Assembly: GCA_905221605.1 (NCBI GenBank)
Contig: CAJNDS010002290.1
Span: 919,501-983,500, forward strand
Length of the DNA: 64,000 bases
Origin: Symbiodinium natans
Lineage: Eukaryota; Sar; Dinophyceae; Suessiales; Symbiodiniaceae
Direction of reading: 5' to 3'
Below the pieces are notes generated by a model. It was not told the DNA's origin. It worked only from the letters and a program-made list of their open reading frames with translations, and ran no database searches. Below are positions 1-13,500 of the stretch, piece after piece (position 1 is the stretch's first letter; every line of letters begins with the position of its first letter). Both the position numbers and the translations under genes were made by a program.

Positions 1-560
1 AACTCTCGCTGGCCGTGGCGCGCTCTATCATGTGAGGTACGGGCTTGTAAACCCTAACCCTAAACCCTAAACCCTAAACCCTTGTTTTTCGAGCTTCGGG
101 GCTTCAAGGGTTTAGGGGTTTGAGGGGGCTTCAGGGGCTTCTAGTGCCACTGGGAGCAGCGTCGTGTTGCACTTGCCCCGCCCTGGCTGGCATTTGTTGT
201 TGAGATTCTGGGGACCGGGGAGACGTTTAGGGGTTTAGGGTTTGGTGTTTAGGGTTTAGGGTTTAGGGTTTAGAGTTTAGGGTTAAGGGTTTAAGGTTTG
301 GGGTTTAGGGTTTAGGGTTTAGGGTTTCGGGTTTGGAGAGGAGTGAGGATGCTCGGTCGGCATGGGTTTTCTCGGGAGGTGCTTCGACACCTATCTGCTT
401 TGCTTCAAGTTGGTGCCTGCATCAAGCCCATTCTATAGACTGGGTCCTGGATGGTCTTTGTAACCCTAAACCCTAAACCCTAAACCCTAAACCCTAAACC
501 CTAAACCCCAAACCCCAAACCCTAAACCCTAAACCCTAAGCCCTAGCCCCTGGATCGCAG
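1..560. repeat. Telomere-like repeat block upstream of first recognised kinase exon
   Basis: Interstitial CCCTAAA and TTTAGGG arrays (about 50-80, 225-330 and 462-540) separated by unique sequence. By gene order it should hold intron sequence 5' of the kinase catalytic-loop exon. I looked for exons encoding the N-lobe and the residues just before the catalytic loop and found none I trust; the short open stretch at 1-36 cannot be placed in the kinase fold. Confidence 0.6.
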
Positions 561-605
561 GACCTGAAGCTGGAGAACTGGCTCTACTCCAGCCCGAAGA
601 CCGAG
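561..605 (+). CDS. CDPK exon: catalytic loop
   Basis: Encodes DLKLENWLYSSPKTE, phase 0 at both ends. The Asp-Leu-Lys-x-Glu-Asn motif is the kinase catalytic loop. Acceptor is cgcag; the donor must be GC (gccggg). The hexamer GAGGCC occurs at both ends of the following intron, so the junction could slide by up to six bases without changing the protein. Confidence 0.88.
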
Positions 606-3600
606 GCCGGGTTTTAGGGGTTTTAGGGGTTTCGGGTTTAGAGTTTTTAGGGTTTCAGGGTTTTGGGATTTAGGGTTTAGAGCGTTTAGGGTTTGGGAAA
701 ACCTTCCCAAAGGCCTCTGTCCGCCTGTGCCGGGCGCAGCAGAAGGCACAGCGCCGCGAAAGGAACCCGGAGATTGGGGTCATATCCTAGACTAGTAGCA
801 GTCCTACTACGGTATGGAAACAATCAAGGTTGTGATCCTAAAGGTACCAGCTTGTCATGACGTCTGCTAAAGTGACTCAGAAACCCTAAACCCTAAACCC
901 TAGCCCTAAACCCTAAACCCTAAACCCTAAAACCCAAAACCCTCGCTGCCACTGTAGCTTCTCAAGTATATGCTTCTTGGGTATTCAGGAAAGGAGTTGT
1001 AGAGGCCGGCCCGGAGCCCTTGGAAATCCCAAAACCCAGCTAGGCTCTAAACCTCCTCAAGCCTCTCGAACTCCATTCATTGAGGACACAAATCACGCTC
1101 TTGTCTCGCTTTCGACGCACCAGACTCATGTCCGCTTTACCCCAAGAAGGTTTAGGGTTCAGGGTTTAGGGTTGAGTGTTTAGGGCTTAGGGTTTAGGGT
1201 TTAGGGGGTTGTGGGTTGCTTTAAGGAGGAGCTGCTTGGACGGTCGGTAGGTCTCCAGCTGACTGAGCCAGAGGGAAATTTACCAGCAGGCACATTGTCA
1301 ATGTCTTTTTGTCGCGGTATTTAACCTACCCTCGGCAGGGTTTAGTCAATCCCCGAGTGTAAAGAATATAATGGGCAGCCATTGAAAAATCCCCAAACCC
1401 TAGACTAAACCCCGATTTTTTGACATAGCATGTTTCTCGGAGGCCCGTCATTTTCAATCCTTCACAGACGGTAAACTCTAAACCCCAAACCCCAAATCCT
1501 CAACCGCTAACCCTAACCTCGCCCTGTTAGACACCCAAAGCCTTAACCCTAAACCCCCAACCTTGGCGTCAACAGACACACATGAACAATTGTGACCCAG
1601 CTCCCTCCTGCGGCCTGGGGCTTAGGGTTTAGTGTCAACGGCTTTGGGAGTAGGATTTAGGCGTTGAATACTCGCAACCTGTACACACCGGGTAGGTTCC
1701 CTAAACCCTGATAAGTCGTGAGAACCCTAAACCCTAAACCCCAAACCCCAAACCCTAAACCCCTAACCCTTTTGGAGAGGCCAAGTTGAAGTTGTGCGAC
1801 TTCGGCTTTGGCCAAATCGCCGCCCCTGCGGGCTTCCTTCACGGGGGGCTTCAGCCGTCAGCGGTCTGGGGTTCAGTGCTCGGGGTGTAGGGTTTAGGGT
1901 TTAGGGTTAGGGTATTGGGTTTAGGGTTTTGGGTTTATAGGGTGAATAGACTTAACAGCAACCTAAACACACACACACACACAACACACGCACACATGAC
2001 AATGAACAAAGTAACTCGACATCTTCGTCGCTTTGTCCAGTAGAACGGCCAGCAGGCACTAGGAAGCTCGAAGCTTTATGTGATTCATGTGCCACAGCGT
2101 CTGGGGTGTTTGGAAGATTATGATTGGTTTCAGTAGCGGTGTTTTCAGGGGCTTCATGGGACAAAGGGATGATTGTGGGTTGCCCGCTCATCCTCATTCA
2201 CCCCAACATACTGTCTATCTAGCTATATATATATATACATATATATATATATGTGTGTGTCTACACATTTGTATGTGCAGTTATTTACCGCATCTCGGGT
2301 ACGCGTACGCGCGCGTGCAACCAAAAGATGACGCCGAGAGCAATTCAAGACCTCCAAAGACCCAAAATTCGGCCGCAGTCCTGCGCTTCACGAGGGGCAA
2401 GAGAGAGAGCAGCATCCTTGCAAACCATATGAACCCTAAGTTTGGGGGTGATATACCCTATACTACAACCATTCCTATGAAGGTTTTATCTACGAACAAA
2501 AGACTGTTTAGGGTTCATCTGGTCCTCAAGGATCTTGAACACAGCGAAAGGCAAGCCAGTGTTTGAAGCCTCTAAGAGGCTCAAACTTTCGGGGTTTAGG
2601 GTTTAGGGTTCTGGGTTTGGGTTTTGGGTTTTGGGTTTTTGCGCGAGCGCGAGTTGGACCCACCACTCTGAGGGTAGTTTCATGTTTCATGGGGCCCTGA
2701 ATATGGTCCCTAACCTCCTAAATAAAGGGTTCTGACGTATGAGGCCAGAATGTGCGTAGGCTATATAAGGGGTATATCAGGGGTACCCTTTGCCTAAGGG
2801 TCCATGTACCTATATAGTACATACTTGGGCCCTAAAGCTACTATATGGGGACCCCTTCAGACCCCAAGTATACGCTATATAGGTACATGGACCCTTTGGG
2901 TTTATGGGCCCATTCTAAGGGACCATGTAACTACGCTTAGAACCACGAGCGCTGCAACTTGCTGAGAGCCACACACCGGGGCCGTCGAGCCGCGCGAGCT
3001 AGTCCACACCCTTAGGGTTTAGGGTTTAGGGTTTAGGGTTGAGGGTTTAGGGTTTAGGGTTTAGGGTTTAGGGTTGATTGTGTTTTTCCACACTGCTAGG
3101 GCAGTAGGCTCCAAAGACAAGAACTCCATTTTTCCAACAACCTTAAGCCGGAACCACAGCCATAGTTTCTGAACCTGCAGCCATCTGCTCAAAGCCGTTT
3201 AGGTCCCCTAAACCCTAAACCCTAAACCCTAAACCCTAAACCCTAAACCCTAAACCCTAAACCCTAAACCCTAAACCCCCAATAATTCGACTCTGGAAGC
3301 CTGAATCGTGAACCCCTAACACGGTCGGCGTTTGGCACATTTGTTGTTTTTTCCTTATTTGGGTCTATAAGGGACCCTATATATGATGTATATTTCTAAG
3401 CTCTAAGGGTTTAATGGCCAACCCAGCTAAACCCTGACGTGCAGAAGGCCCTAAATCTGAAACTCTGAAGCCCCTAAAGCCCTGAAGCCCTCATCCAAAA
3501 ACATGTTTAGGGCTGACAGGGTTTCAGGGGTTGCAGCCCCAGACCGTCGCTTTCTCAGCAGGGAATGAGGGATAAGTACCTTCTCATTCCCTACAAACAA

Positions 3601-6600
3601 CCAGCAAGTTAACTCCAGAAGTCCTTAAACCCTAAACCCTAAACCCTAAGCCATAAGCCCTAAACCCTAAATCCCTGAAATCCTAAAACCCTAAACCCTA
3701 AGCCCTCAGCCATAAGCCCTAAACCCTAAACCTAAACCCTAAACCCTAGACCCTAGACCCTAAACCCTAAACCCAAAACCCTAAACCCTAAACCCTAAAC
3801 CCTAAACCCTAAACCTCAAACAAAAAGCCCATGGCAGGTCCAGCCTTCGGTTCAGCTCACAGCGACCATCGGCTCGCTGTACTACGTTGCCCCGGAGGCG
3901 TAGGGTTTAGGGTTTAGGGTTTAGGGTTTAGGGTTTAGGGTTTAGGGTTTATGGCTTAGGGCTTAGGGTTTAGGGTTTACGGTTTTAGGATTTCAGGGTT
4001 TCAGGGTTTAGGGTTTTTGGGTTTATTTGGGATATCTAAACGGCTACTTGGGGGGAGGGGGCCGCGGGTGGTGGGGGGTGTTGGAGTTTCGGTTTGTAAG
4101 TCGAGGGCACCGCGTGACAGGTTCCACGGATGCCGAGGGTTTGGATCCTCTAGAAGGGGCTCACTGAACGCGAGTTCCTTGTGCCAACTTTCGCGATCCA
4201 ACTGAACAACTCTGGTGGGTTGGGATGTTCCCCATCATACTAACAGCCCTTAATGGGGATGATAATTGTGGGTGCTGAAATCCCTACCATGGACTGTTAA
4301 TGAAGCATCTACGAAGATCCAGTGAAGGACTTGTCAGGGCGGAACCCTACTAAGCCCGCGATCCCAGATTTTTACGCCACAAGGGATTTCGGCTTGGGGG
4401 TTAGGCTTTAGGATTTAAGGTTTGGGGTTTAGGGTTTAGGAGTTTCGATGTGCATGTTTTTTTGGATTCGGAGTCCGGGCTCCCCATCCCGAAATGCTAA
4501 GGCTCTCAAACCTTCAGCCTCAACCCGGGTTCAGGGTTCAGGGTTTAGGGTTTAGGGTTTAGGGTTTAGGGTTTAGGGGAGCAAGATCCCATGGCTTGCA
4601 GGTTCTAGAAGGCTCCTATGGCATCCCCTGCGACATGTGGCCGCGCACTGAGTGGTCTGGGGCGGATTTGAGGGTCTAGGGTTTAGGGTTGTTGGAGGTT
4701 CCTAGAATAAAGTTTGTAGCATTTTCGAGTCGATTCATAAGGTTTGTAGTATGTTCGTGTCTATCAACAGTACCCCTATTTGGGGATGTAGCCTTTCAAA
4801 GGCCCGACCTGCAAATCCCCCAAGTACTCCATTAAGGGCAGAAGTGTCTGTGGGAAACCCTAACTCTAAAGCAACAAGCCGGCCCCAATACCTACATGAT
4901 CTCACCTAAAGCCTCAAAAAACCTTCATCATAAGCCCCTCAGATGCCACCGAAACCAAAAGCCCTAAGCCCTCGACCCCTGAGCTACTAGACCCTTCTTG
5001 TCCCCACACTGATAAAATCTAAACCTCTAGGCCCCCTAGTTATAAGCAGAGTTACAAGAGCCTTAAATTGGGTTATAAGGAGCCTAGCTTATAGGTTACA
5101 AGTCCCTTAACTATAGTTAGTATAGCAAAGGGGCCCCTCCTTGTAGGCCCCCAAGACCCTACCCCTAAACCCTAACCCTGAACCCTAAACCCTGAACCCT
5201 AAACATAGTTGGCAGGTCGATGGGCGTCATCGTGTACATGCTGCTCAGTGGGAAGCCCCCCTTCGATGGCAAGGAGGATGCCGACGTTCCTGCACCCAGC
5301 TTCTGGTGAGCGCAGGCGAATCCTAAATTTAGGCCTAGCGGCACGGGCCGGCCCCCGCCCCGCAAAACAGGAAACCTCGAAGTGGGCATCGTTTTGTTTT
5401 TGTTTTTCTGCTCCGTCTTTATTCCGCTGCCCTGTCTGTCACCCCCCCCTCTCTCCTCTCTCACCATCTCTCTCCTTCTGTCTATGTTGGTGTCTCCTTT
5501 TCTTTTTGTCCGTTTCCATTTCAATTCAATGTATTGCTCCCTTTCTCGTTTCTCGCTTTCTTTCTTGCTCCCACTCTTTCTCCCTTTCTCCCTTTGCCTC
5601 TTTCTCCCTGTGTCCCTCTTTCCCTCTCTCTCTCTCTCTGTCTCGCTCGCTCTCGCTCTCTCCCTCTCGCTCTCACTCTCACTCTCTCTCTCTCTCTCTC
5701 TCCCTCCCTCTCGCTCTTCCCCTTCCCCCCCCGCGCGCGCGCGCGCGCGCGCGCGCGCGCACCCGCATCAGGAGCATCATTGGGGTTGGTTTGGGGAGCC
5801 CAAAAGACATTCTAAGCATGCGTTTTGCCTTCGAAAAACCTTCAGAAAACGCTGTAAACACGTGTTTTTGAGCTTGGGAAGCCTTTTGGACCGAGGAAGA
5901 GAGAGCATCATGAGCATCAGCGGCCTCCCCCAGGCCATCCGAAACCTCCTGAAACACGCCGATTATATGTGCTTGAACGCTTGCGTGCCCACCAAACCCC
6001 CAAAAGCAAGACCCCGAATGCCCTTAAGCGCATTCGGGGTCCTGCTGTTCGGGTGTTTTGTAGGCACGAAGCCGTTCGAGCGCGTAAAATGAGCGATTTT
6101 AGGGGCGTTTTTACGTGGACCCACAAAACACTCGGTATTTACGAGGTTTTCTGCTGTTGGAACACCCCCCCAAACCGAGAATCATGAGCATCAGCTGGGT
6201 CTCTGGGCCGTCGGCCCCGGAGGCCCACGAAGCCCATGAGAAGCGATGGCTCGATGATGCGCCCGGACCCCCGCGCATCAGCAGCATCAGCAGACCCCCC
6301 CCCGGACGTGGGTTTCGATGATGCGCACTTTGGGGGCGGGTCAAGGGCAACAGGGGTGGGGGTCGGAGGCACGCGTGAAAAACCTCACAAAACACGGTAT
6401 TTACGGTGATTTCAGCGTTTTTCAGCGTTTTTTATTGCCTTGCCCCAAAATGTGGGGGGGGGTAGGGGGGGTACCCGGGCAGCTTTTCCATGGAGGGCAC
6501 ACCGCATAATCACGGACCATAGGCGGCTTCGCACAGGACATCGGGGTCCTTTGTAACCGCCCTCGCCCCTACCCCCCTCCCTCCCCTACCCCCCCTCCCG

Positions 6601-7488
6601 ATTGCTGGGCTAAGTGATGGGGGCTTGGCTTGAACCCCAACATTTCTTTCCCCAACCCACAGCCCCCCCAACCCCCCCCCCCCTTTCCCCCCCCTTACCC
6701 CCCCCCCTTACCCCCCTCCCTCCCCCCGCCCGCCCGCACCCCCCCTCTCCGGTTGTTGGGCTTGAACTGATGGGGTGCCCTCCTTCAAGCTGGCTTCAGC
6801 TCCTGTATTGGTCCTGGTGCTACCCCCTACCGCCCCCCCCCCCCCTCAACGTTTCACAGCTGACGAGCGCGTTTTTAAACCTTTCAACTATGCTCCAGCG
6901 GGGTCGGCGGCTTGAGCCGGAGGCTCTTAAATCCTGCCCCCACGCCACCCGTGGTCCAGGGCGGAGCCCGCGTCGCACTAAAGCGCTAGCTTTAAGGGGC
7001 GAGCGCCCGAGCCGCCGACCCCGCCCAAAATTGCTTCACATTCGCGCGGGGCCCTTCGGGAGGCCTCCAAAACGGCATCCAAGGACCCTAAACCCTAAAC
7101 CCTAACCCGAAACCCTAAACCCTAAACCCTAAACCCATGTCATACCACCTTGACTTGACTTGAGAGGTCCTTGCGCAAGTTTAGGTTAGATCAGGTATCT
7201 TCTAGGGTCCTGAAGGGAGGCGGGCTCAAGGGGGGTATGTAACCCAAGGTTCCCGAACACTCCCCACTTCTCCCTAAGCCTCCCCGAGGCTCCCGAAGCT
7301 TCCCTAAAGTTCCCAAGGTACCTACGCCTCATGAACCCCCTCCCATAAGGACCCGATAAATATCTTTCGATCTTGGGGGTTTTTAAGAGCCGCAGCATTG
7401 GCACAGGGATAGAGTGCACGACGTGAGTGAGGGCTGGGTCCCTGTTCCATGTGAAGCTAAAGCTCGCTCGCCCTCTCTCTCTCTCTCG

Positions 7489-7530
<42 letters not shown>

Positions 7531-10500
7531 ATCTCTCTCTCTCTCTCTCTCGCTCTCTCTGTTTGTTTGTATACACATGTATCTATGTATATATACACAC
7601 GCATACAATGAAAACTCATGACAAGGAACGGTATTGTACCGGCAGCCATGGCTGAGTGCTTAGGTCGTCGCAAAGATCAAGCAGGGCCGCTTCATTTGCA
7701 ACGACAAAAGGCCACGGAACCGATTTAGGGTTCAGGATTTAGGGTCTAGCCTGTAGGGCGTCGGTCATCAGTCCACATCCCAACAATTCGGAGCCCTTCA
7801 GCCCCCCAAAGTCGCAAATTTGCGTCTAGGTGGCAGATGCTTTCTGGAAAGTACTCATTCAGGGATTAAAGGAGGTACCCTTACAAGGGACCTTATGGGT
7901 TGTTTAGGGTTTATTTAGGGACTGCTTCGGTATACAGGGCCTGTATAAGGAATTTTCTAGGGGGGGGTTGTAGGGGAATAAGATTACCCCTTAATACTCC
8001 TCCAACAACAGGGCATCGGACCTCTAGGCGCCCTGGACGAGTTGGAAGAGACCCAGCTCTACCCACGAGAATCCAGGGAAAACAAGTTGTTGAGGTTTTG
8101 GGGTTTGGAGTTTAGGGGTTTAGGGGTTTAGGGGTTTAGGGGTTTAGGGGTTTAGGGTTTAGGGTTTAGGGTTTAGGGTTTAGGGTTTAGGGTTTAGGGT
8201 TTAGGGTTTAGGCTGTAGGCTGTAGGGTCCCTATCTGACCCCTGAAGGAACGCTCCCTGTTCCCTACGCAGGTGGGAGGGCATCTCCGAGACAGCCAAGC
8301 ACTTTGTCCGCAGCCTGCTGCGGAAGGACGCTCCGCTTGAACCCTAAATCCATAAACCCAACCCTAAACCCTAGCCCTAAACCCTAAACCCTAAACCCTA
8401 GACTCCAAACTCCCTAAACCCTAGTAACCCCCCCCAGCCGTAGACTGCCTGAACTCCCTAAACTCTAAACTCTAAACCCAGAAGTGACAAAACCCAAACT
8501 TGGAGTGAGCTCAAACAGAAGCACCGGCAAAAACACCAGCAAAGCAGCAGGGTCAGGGTTAGGGTTTAGGGTTCAGAGCTAGGGAATGATCACATGTTTT
8601 GTATCGAACAACTTGTGATGTTTCGCTACCTTTTTGTGTTCTCCCGTGTGTGCTATGTTTGGTGCTACTAGGATTGCCCAGGGCCAACGTGCTTGGAGTT
8701 CCTTTTGCTCGTTTCTGCCTGTGTGATATCTGCAAAACCTTACTTAAATGTTACCAGGGCGGGGAGCATCTGAACCCAATCACTCTAAGCCCTAAATTCC
8801 ATGAAATCTCTAAAGCCCTATCCTTAAAGCCGTAAGTACGAAACTCCCGAAACCTTAAGCTCCCCAAACCTGAACCCCTTGGTTCTTCGTAGGGAATGAG
8901 AGAACTAGGGAAAGCAGCGGTACCCTTTGTGAGGGTTCCTGTAAACAGGAGTCCCTAAACCCTAAACCCTAAACCCTAAACCCTAAACCCTAAACCCCTT
9001 TTGGTCTTTATCTGTGGACATACCCCTCGAAGCAGGAGACCCGTTTGGCCCTTCAAGGGCTCCGGGTGCCGAAATGTAACTAACACCACAACGGGTCGCT
9101 GGCAGCCCAGCAGGGCCCCCGAATCCCTAAACCCTAAACCCTAGACCCTAAGCCCTAAACCCTAAACCCTAAACCCTAAGCCCTACATTTCGCGTAGACT
9201 CGGGGGAAGGTCCTCCCCGTGCCCCTCCTTCGAACGCATCCCTGGGAAGGATCCCTACGAGCGCCTCTCTGCAGCGGAAGCCGCGCAACATGCCTGGCTC
9301 AAGATGGACTGGGGGGGGTGGGGGGGGGGAGAAGTTAACAGGCCTGGGGGTTTAGGGTTTAGGGTTTAGGGGGAGAGAGTGGGGGGCAGGGGGGGAGTTG
9401 AAAGGCCTGAGTTGGGATGTTCCCCACGTATACTAGCAGTCCTGAATAGGGCTGATGATCGGGGGGTACCCCTATTAAGGACTGCTAGTATAAGGGGGGC
9501 ACACCCAAAAGGCCTGAGGGCTTAAGATTTTGGTTTTCGGGTTTTGGGCGGCTGGCCCTGTACCACATATTCTTCAGACTTTGGTTCGGTTTCGGGCCCA
9601 AAGCGAAACCCTGAACCCTGATCTTCGAAGCCCTAAACCCTGGATCCTAAACCCGAAACTCTGAACCCTAAACCCTAAACCCTAAACCCTCAACCTAAAT
9701 CCTAAACCCTAAACCCTAAACCCTAAACCCTAAGCCCTAAGCCCTAAACCCTAAACCCTGACCCTAGACCCTAGACCCTAGACCCTAGACCCTAGACCCT
9801 AAACCCTAAACCCTAAACCCTAAACCCTAAACCCTAAACCCTAACCCCTAACCCTAACCCTGACTGTCGCAGCTGGTGTGTCTTAGATCCTGAGCCCTAA
9901 ACTTATGCGTCTAGGGTTTAGAGTTTAGGGTTGAGGGTGGTTTGGATCCTCAAACCCCACGCCTACTGCATACCCCATCCACGAAATTCAGGGCTTTAGT
10001 CGGATTAGATGCTTTGGGGGTTTAGGGTGTTAGGGTGTTAGGGTTTTAGGGGGTTTAGGGTTTAGGGTTTGGGGTTTGGGGTTTAGGGTTTAGGGTTTAG
10101 GGCGACTGAGGGTTTCCCTGTGCCCCCCCGGAACCCTCAGCCTACAGCTCGGAGGACCAGGCAGCAAAGGCCTCCTGGCCACAGGCCAGTGCCTGCTTGT
10201 TCCGAGGTTTAGGGTTTTCGGGTTTAGGGTTGAGGGTTTAGGGTTTAGGGTTTAGGGTTTAGGGTTCAGGGTTCAGGGTTCAGCGGTTTAGGGTGGATGC
10301 ACAGCAGTGGCCCTGTTCCCTGCTTTGTTGGCTTAGGGGCCCCTTCTAGACCCAATTTGGTGAACCGCAAGGAGCGCCCTTGCAAATTGTAGGTTACTGG
10401 GGAACCTGGGAGTCTGCTTTTTGACCATACATAGGTCCGGCAAGTTAGGGTTTAGGGTTTAGGGTTAAGGGTTAGGGTTCAGGGTTTAGTTTCTTTTTCC

Positions 10501-13500
10501 GGTCGGGGGAGGGGGGGGGGGCGTCAGGGTTTAGGGTTTGGGGTTTGGGGTTTGGGGTTTAAGTTTAGGGTTTAGGGCTTAGGGTTTTGAACCTTCTGTT
10601 CATGCTGATACGGATGGGAGGCAACTCAGTTGTTTACGGGAATGTGGCAAGTGCGATGAAATTCTTCCCAGGTGAAATCTTGTATCGTTGTTGATCGCAA
10701 CCCCAGACCCTAAACCCTAGTTAAACCCTAATCCCTAAACCCTAAGCCCTAAACCCTAAACCCTAAACCCTACAAACCCCAAATGTTACCCATGTAGCCG
10801 TGGCTGTCCGTTCTTGTCTTCCTTGCTCCCTCCCTGAACCTCCTAAGACCCCAAACCCTTCAACCCTTGACCCCCATTCTAAACCCTAAACCCTAAACCC
10901 TAAACCCTAAACCCCCAACCCCCCCCCCCCCGTCCCCGCCCCACCCCCCCTTGTCAGGGCACGCCCGACGCGGAGCTTGAGTTGCCAATCAACCGATGCG
11001 TGGTTCGCGACATGTGGAAGTTCGCGCAGGCGGGGCTTAGGGCTTAGAGTTTTGCGAAGACAAACTTAAGTCGGCCTAAGGTTGAGGGTTTAGGTTTAGG
11101 TACTAGGGTTGAGGGTTCAAGGGTGTAGGGTTTAGGGTTTAGGGTGTAGGGTTTACAGTTTAGGGTTTTTCGAAGCCTGTGCTGGCTAGGGGTTGAGGGT
11201 GTAGGGCTTGTCCTGCTGCAGGCTTGCATCTTTCATGTCTTAAGATCTCTTGAGGCTTGAATGTGGCTAACAACTTTCAGTGCGGATTTCTCGTGCAGTT
11301 CTGCTTTGAAATTTCAAGCTGTCCCGAACACCAGTCCAGGATGCAAACAACCAACCCATTCATTTGCTGATAAAACCCTCTAAATCCCTACAAAGCCTTA
11401 CAACCCAGAGCCTTTAAACTCCTTCAGACCTAAGACTTAAACCCTAAACCTTTAGACCCCTACAAAACCCTAAGCGCGAAACCCCGAAAAAAACTACAAA
11501 ACCCCAAAATCCCGCCAACCCTAAACGCCCTAAAAAACTACAAGACCCGAAGCCCCCAACCCAAACTCCTGAAAACCTTTAACCCAACCCCTGATTCCCC
11601 TCCTCCCCCTACACCCTACACCCTACACCCTACACCCTAAACCCTAAACCCTAAACCCTAAACCCTAAACCCCTAAACCCTAAAACCCTAAACCCTAAAC
11701 CCTAAACCCTAAACCCTAAACCCTAAACCCTAAACCCTAAACCCCTCTCATCCCCCCTTTCTGCCAGAACAACGCCATCACCCGCGCAGCGCTGGGCATC
11801 TTCGGCAAGCTGCAGAGCTCGTCGGCCTTTGGAGGCCGCGAGGAGGACTCCCCCCGTTTCTTGGGTTTAGGGTTTAGGGTTTAGGGTTTAGGGTTTAGGG
11901 TTTAGGGTTTAGGGTTGCTTGTGTTGTCTCTTTAAAGGGGGGTTGTGGGGTTTAGGGTTTGATTTTTTAGGTTTTTAGGGTTTAGGGTTTAGGGTTTAGG
12001 GTTTAGGGGTGTTTCTGTTTGTTTGGACTTGTTTGGGAGCGGGGGTTCCCTTTTTTGGAGGTTCCTTTGTTTGGTGGGTTTCGGGGTTAGAGTTTAGGGC
12101 TTCCCCTAAACCCTAAACCCTAAACCCTAAACCCTAAACCCTAGGTTTCTACATCCTTTGTGGGGCCAGGACGTCACGCTCCTGGAGCAGCGGTTCCGCA
12201 GCTTCGATGAGCACAGCAGCGGCAAGATCTCGGCCGAGACCTTCATCAAGGTGCGGTTTAGGGTTTAGGGTTTAGGGTTTAGGGTTTAGGGTTTAGGGTT
12301 TAGGGTTTAGGGTTTTGGACGGTCGGAATTTACCGTAACCCTAAATTCCACAGACCTCAAAAAAGCCTAGGCCCTATATCCGAAGATCTGAAGCTCTAGA
12401 GCGCATGGGGAGAGTGTGGTAGTTATAGAGGAGCTTGGAACCCCAGCTGGGAGGTTTCACCCTAAAACCCTGAATCCTGAAACCCTGCAGGGTTTCATAG
12501 GGTTTTGGGTTAGGGTTTAGGGTTCAAAGGGAACCTCCCGACCTATCCAACTGCTAGGGCACTGAAGCGGGAGGCCAGCCATGTTGCTCAGAGTTTGGCT
12601 AATCTAGGGGTCGGAATAATAACTAATCTAGGTTGGTCTTTGGGACATTTTGTGTTTTCCTTATTTGGGTGTGTAAGGGACCCTATATATATATTTATTT
12701 ATTTATTTATTTATACAAATATTTCTTTTTTGGCTGTCGGAAGCTGCTTCAATTGCCAGGCGTGCGCTACCACATCTGAGGAGGTGGCCGTGAGCGATGA
12801 AGCGATAGCTGGGTGGTCCTTTGTTGGCCGAACGAGGCCTGATGCATTGTCCCATGTGCTCCAAGAACCACATCCACACGCCGAAGTCAGACGGCTTTCA
12901 GAATTCTTCTGGAAAGGGTTTCGAGACGGATCAGAGTACGGCGAGAACATGGTCAGACATGCTGCCGGCGAGTTGGGTATATATATATATGAATATCTCT
13001 ATATATATATATATGTATATATATCTATATATGCATATAATTTTCTCAGGGTTTTGAAGGCCAACCCAGAATATAGGGGTCGGAGAAAGTGCTGATAGTA
13101 TTTCTTGGGATGTTCCCCCTGATACTAGCAGTCCTTAGTAGAGATTATCGTACCCCCTATTGTAATCCTGCTAAGGACTGTTAGTACAAGGGGGAACATC
13201 CCAAAATATTTCATTGTGGTCCCTTTTATAAGAATTATACTATAATAATCCCTCAAACCCTCGTCTAATTATTCAGGCCCCTATATTACTCATTTTTCAC
13301 CATACTCCATGTCGCTTGGAGCTGCCCTTGGTCAGCATGTAACCCTAATGGACGACGTACCTGCACAGTATATACTGGGGCCTCAAAGGGGTTCCTACAT
13401 AGAGTAGCCTTGGGGCACAAGTGATGGCATAGGCACATGGACCCTTAGCGAAAGGTCGTACTCCTAAACCCTCAACCCCCTAGCAGGCCCCACCCGATCG

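Larger units (their letters stand above)
1828..3837 (+). other. CDPK intron, 2.0 kb, with TA microsatellite and palindromic element
   Basis: Opens with TTTAGGG after about 60 bp and closes with CCCTAAA. Contains an AC run (1969-1990), a TA microsatellite (about 2222-2255), a palindromic element (2796-2896), and dispersed repeats shared with 45.13-45.27 kb and 12.64-12.70 kb. Also holds opposed arrays (TTTAGGG)n at 3010-3076 and (CCCTAAA)n at 3207-3276. No coding seen. Confidence 0.6.

Noticed and set aside
1-100. True telomere at the window edge
   Set aside because: The heptamers are short, flip orientation repeatedly through the window and are flanked by unique DNA on both sides.
5209-6092. 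Open frames of 220-236 codons rich in Ser, Leu and Pro
   Set aside because: They run through CT and CG simple repeats in a CDPK intron; only the 70-bp kinase exon at 5216 is real.
9280-9300. Relic of the dinoflagellate spliced-leader sequence (TGGCTCAAG)
   Set aside because: These bases encode W-L-K of the conserved kinase C-terminus; no longer leader match found.
10151-10206. Extra CDPK exon between 9312 and 10958
   Set aside because: The kinase-to-junction join is already in phase; the frame adds residues with no family counterpart.
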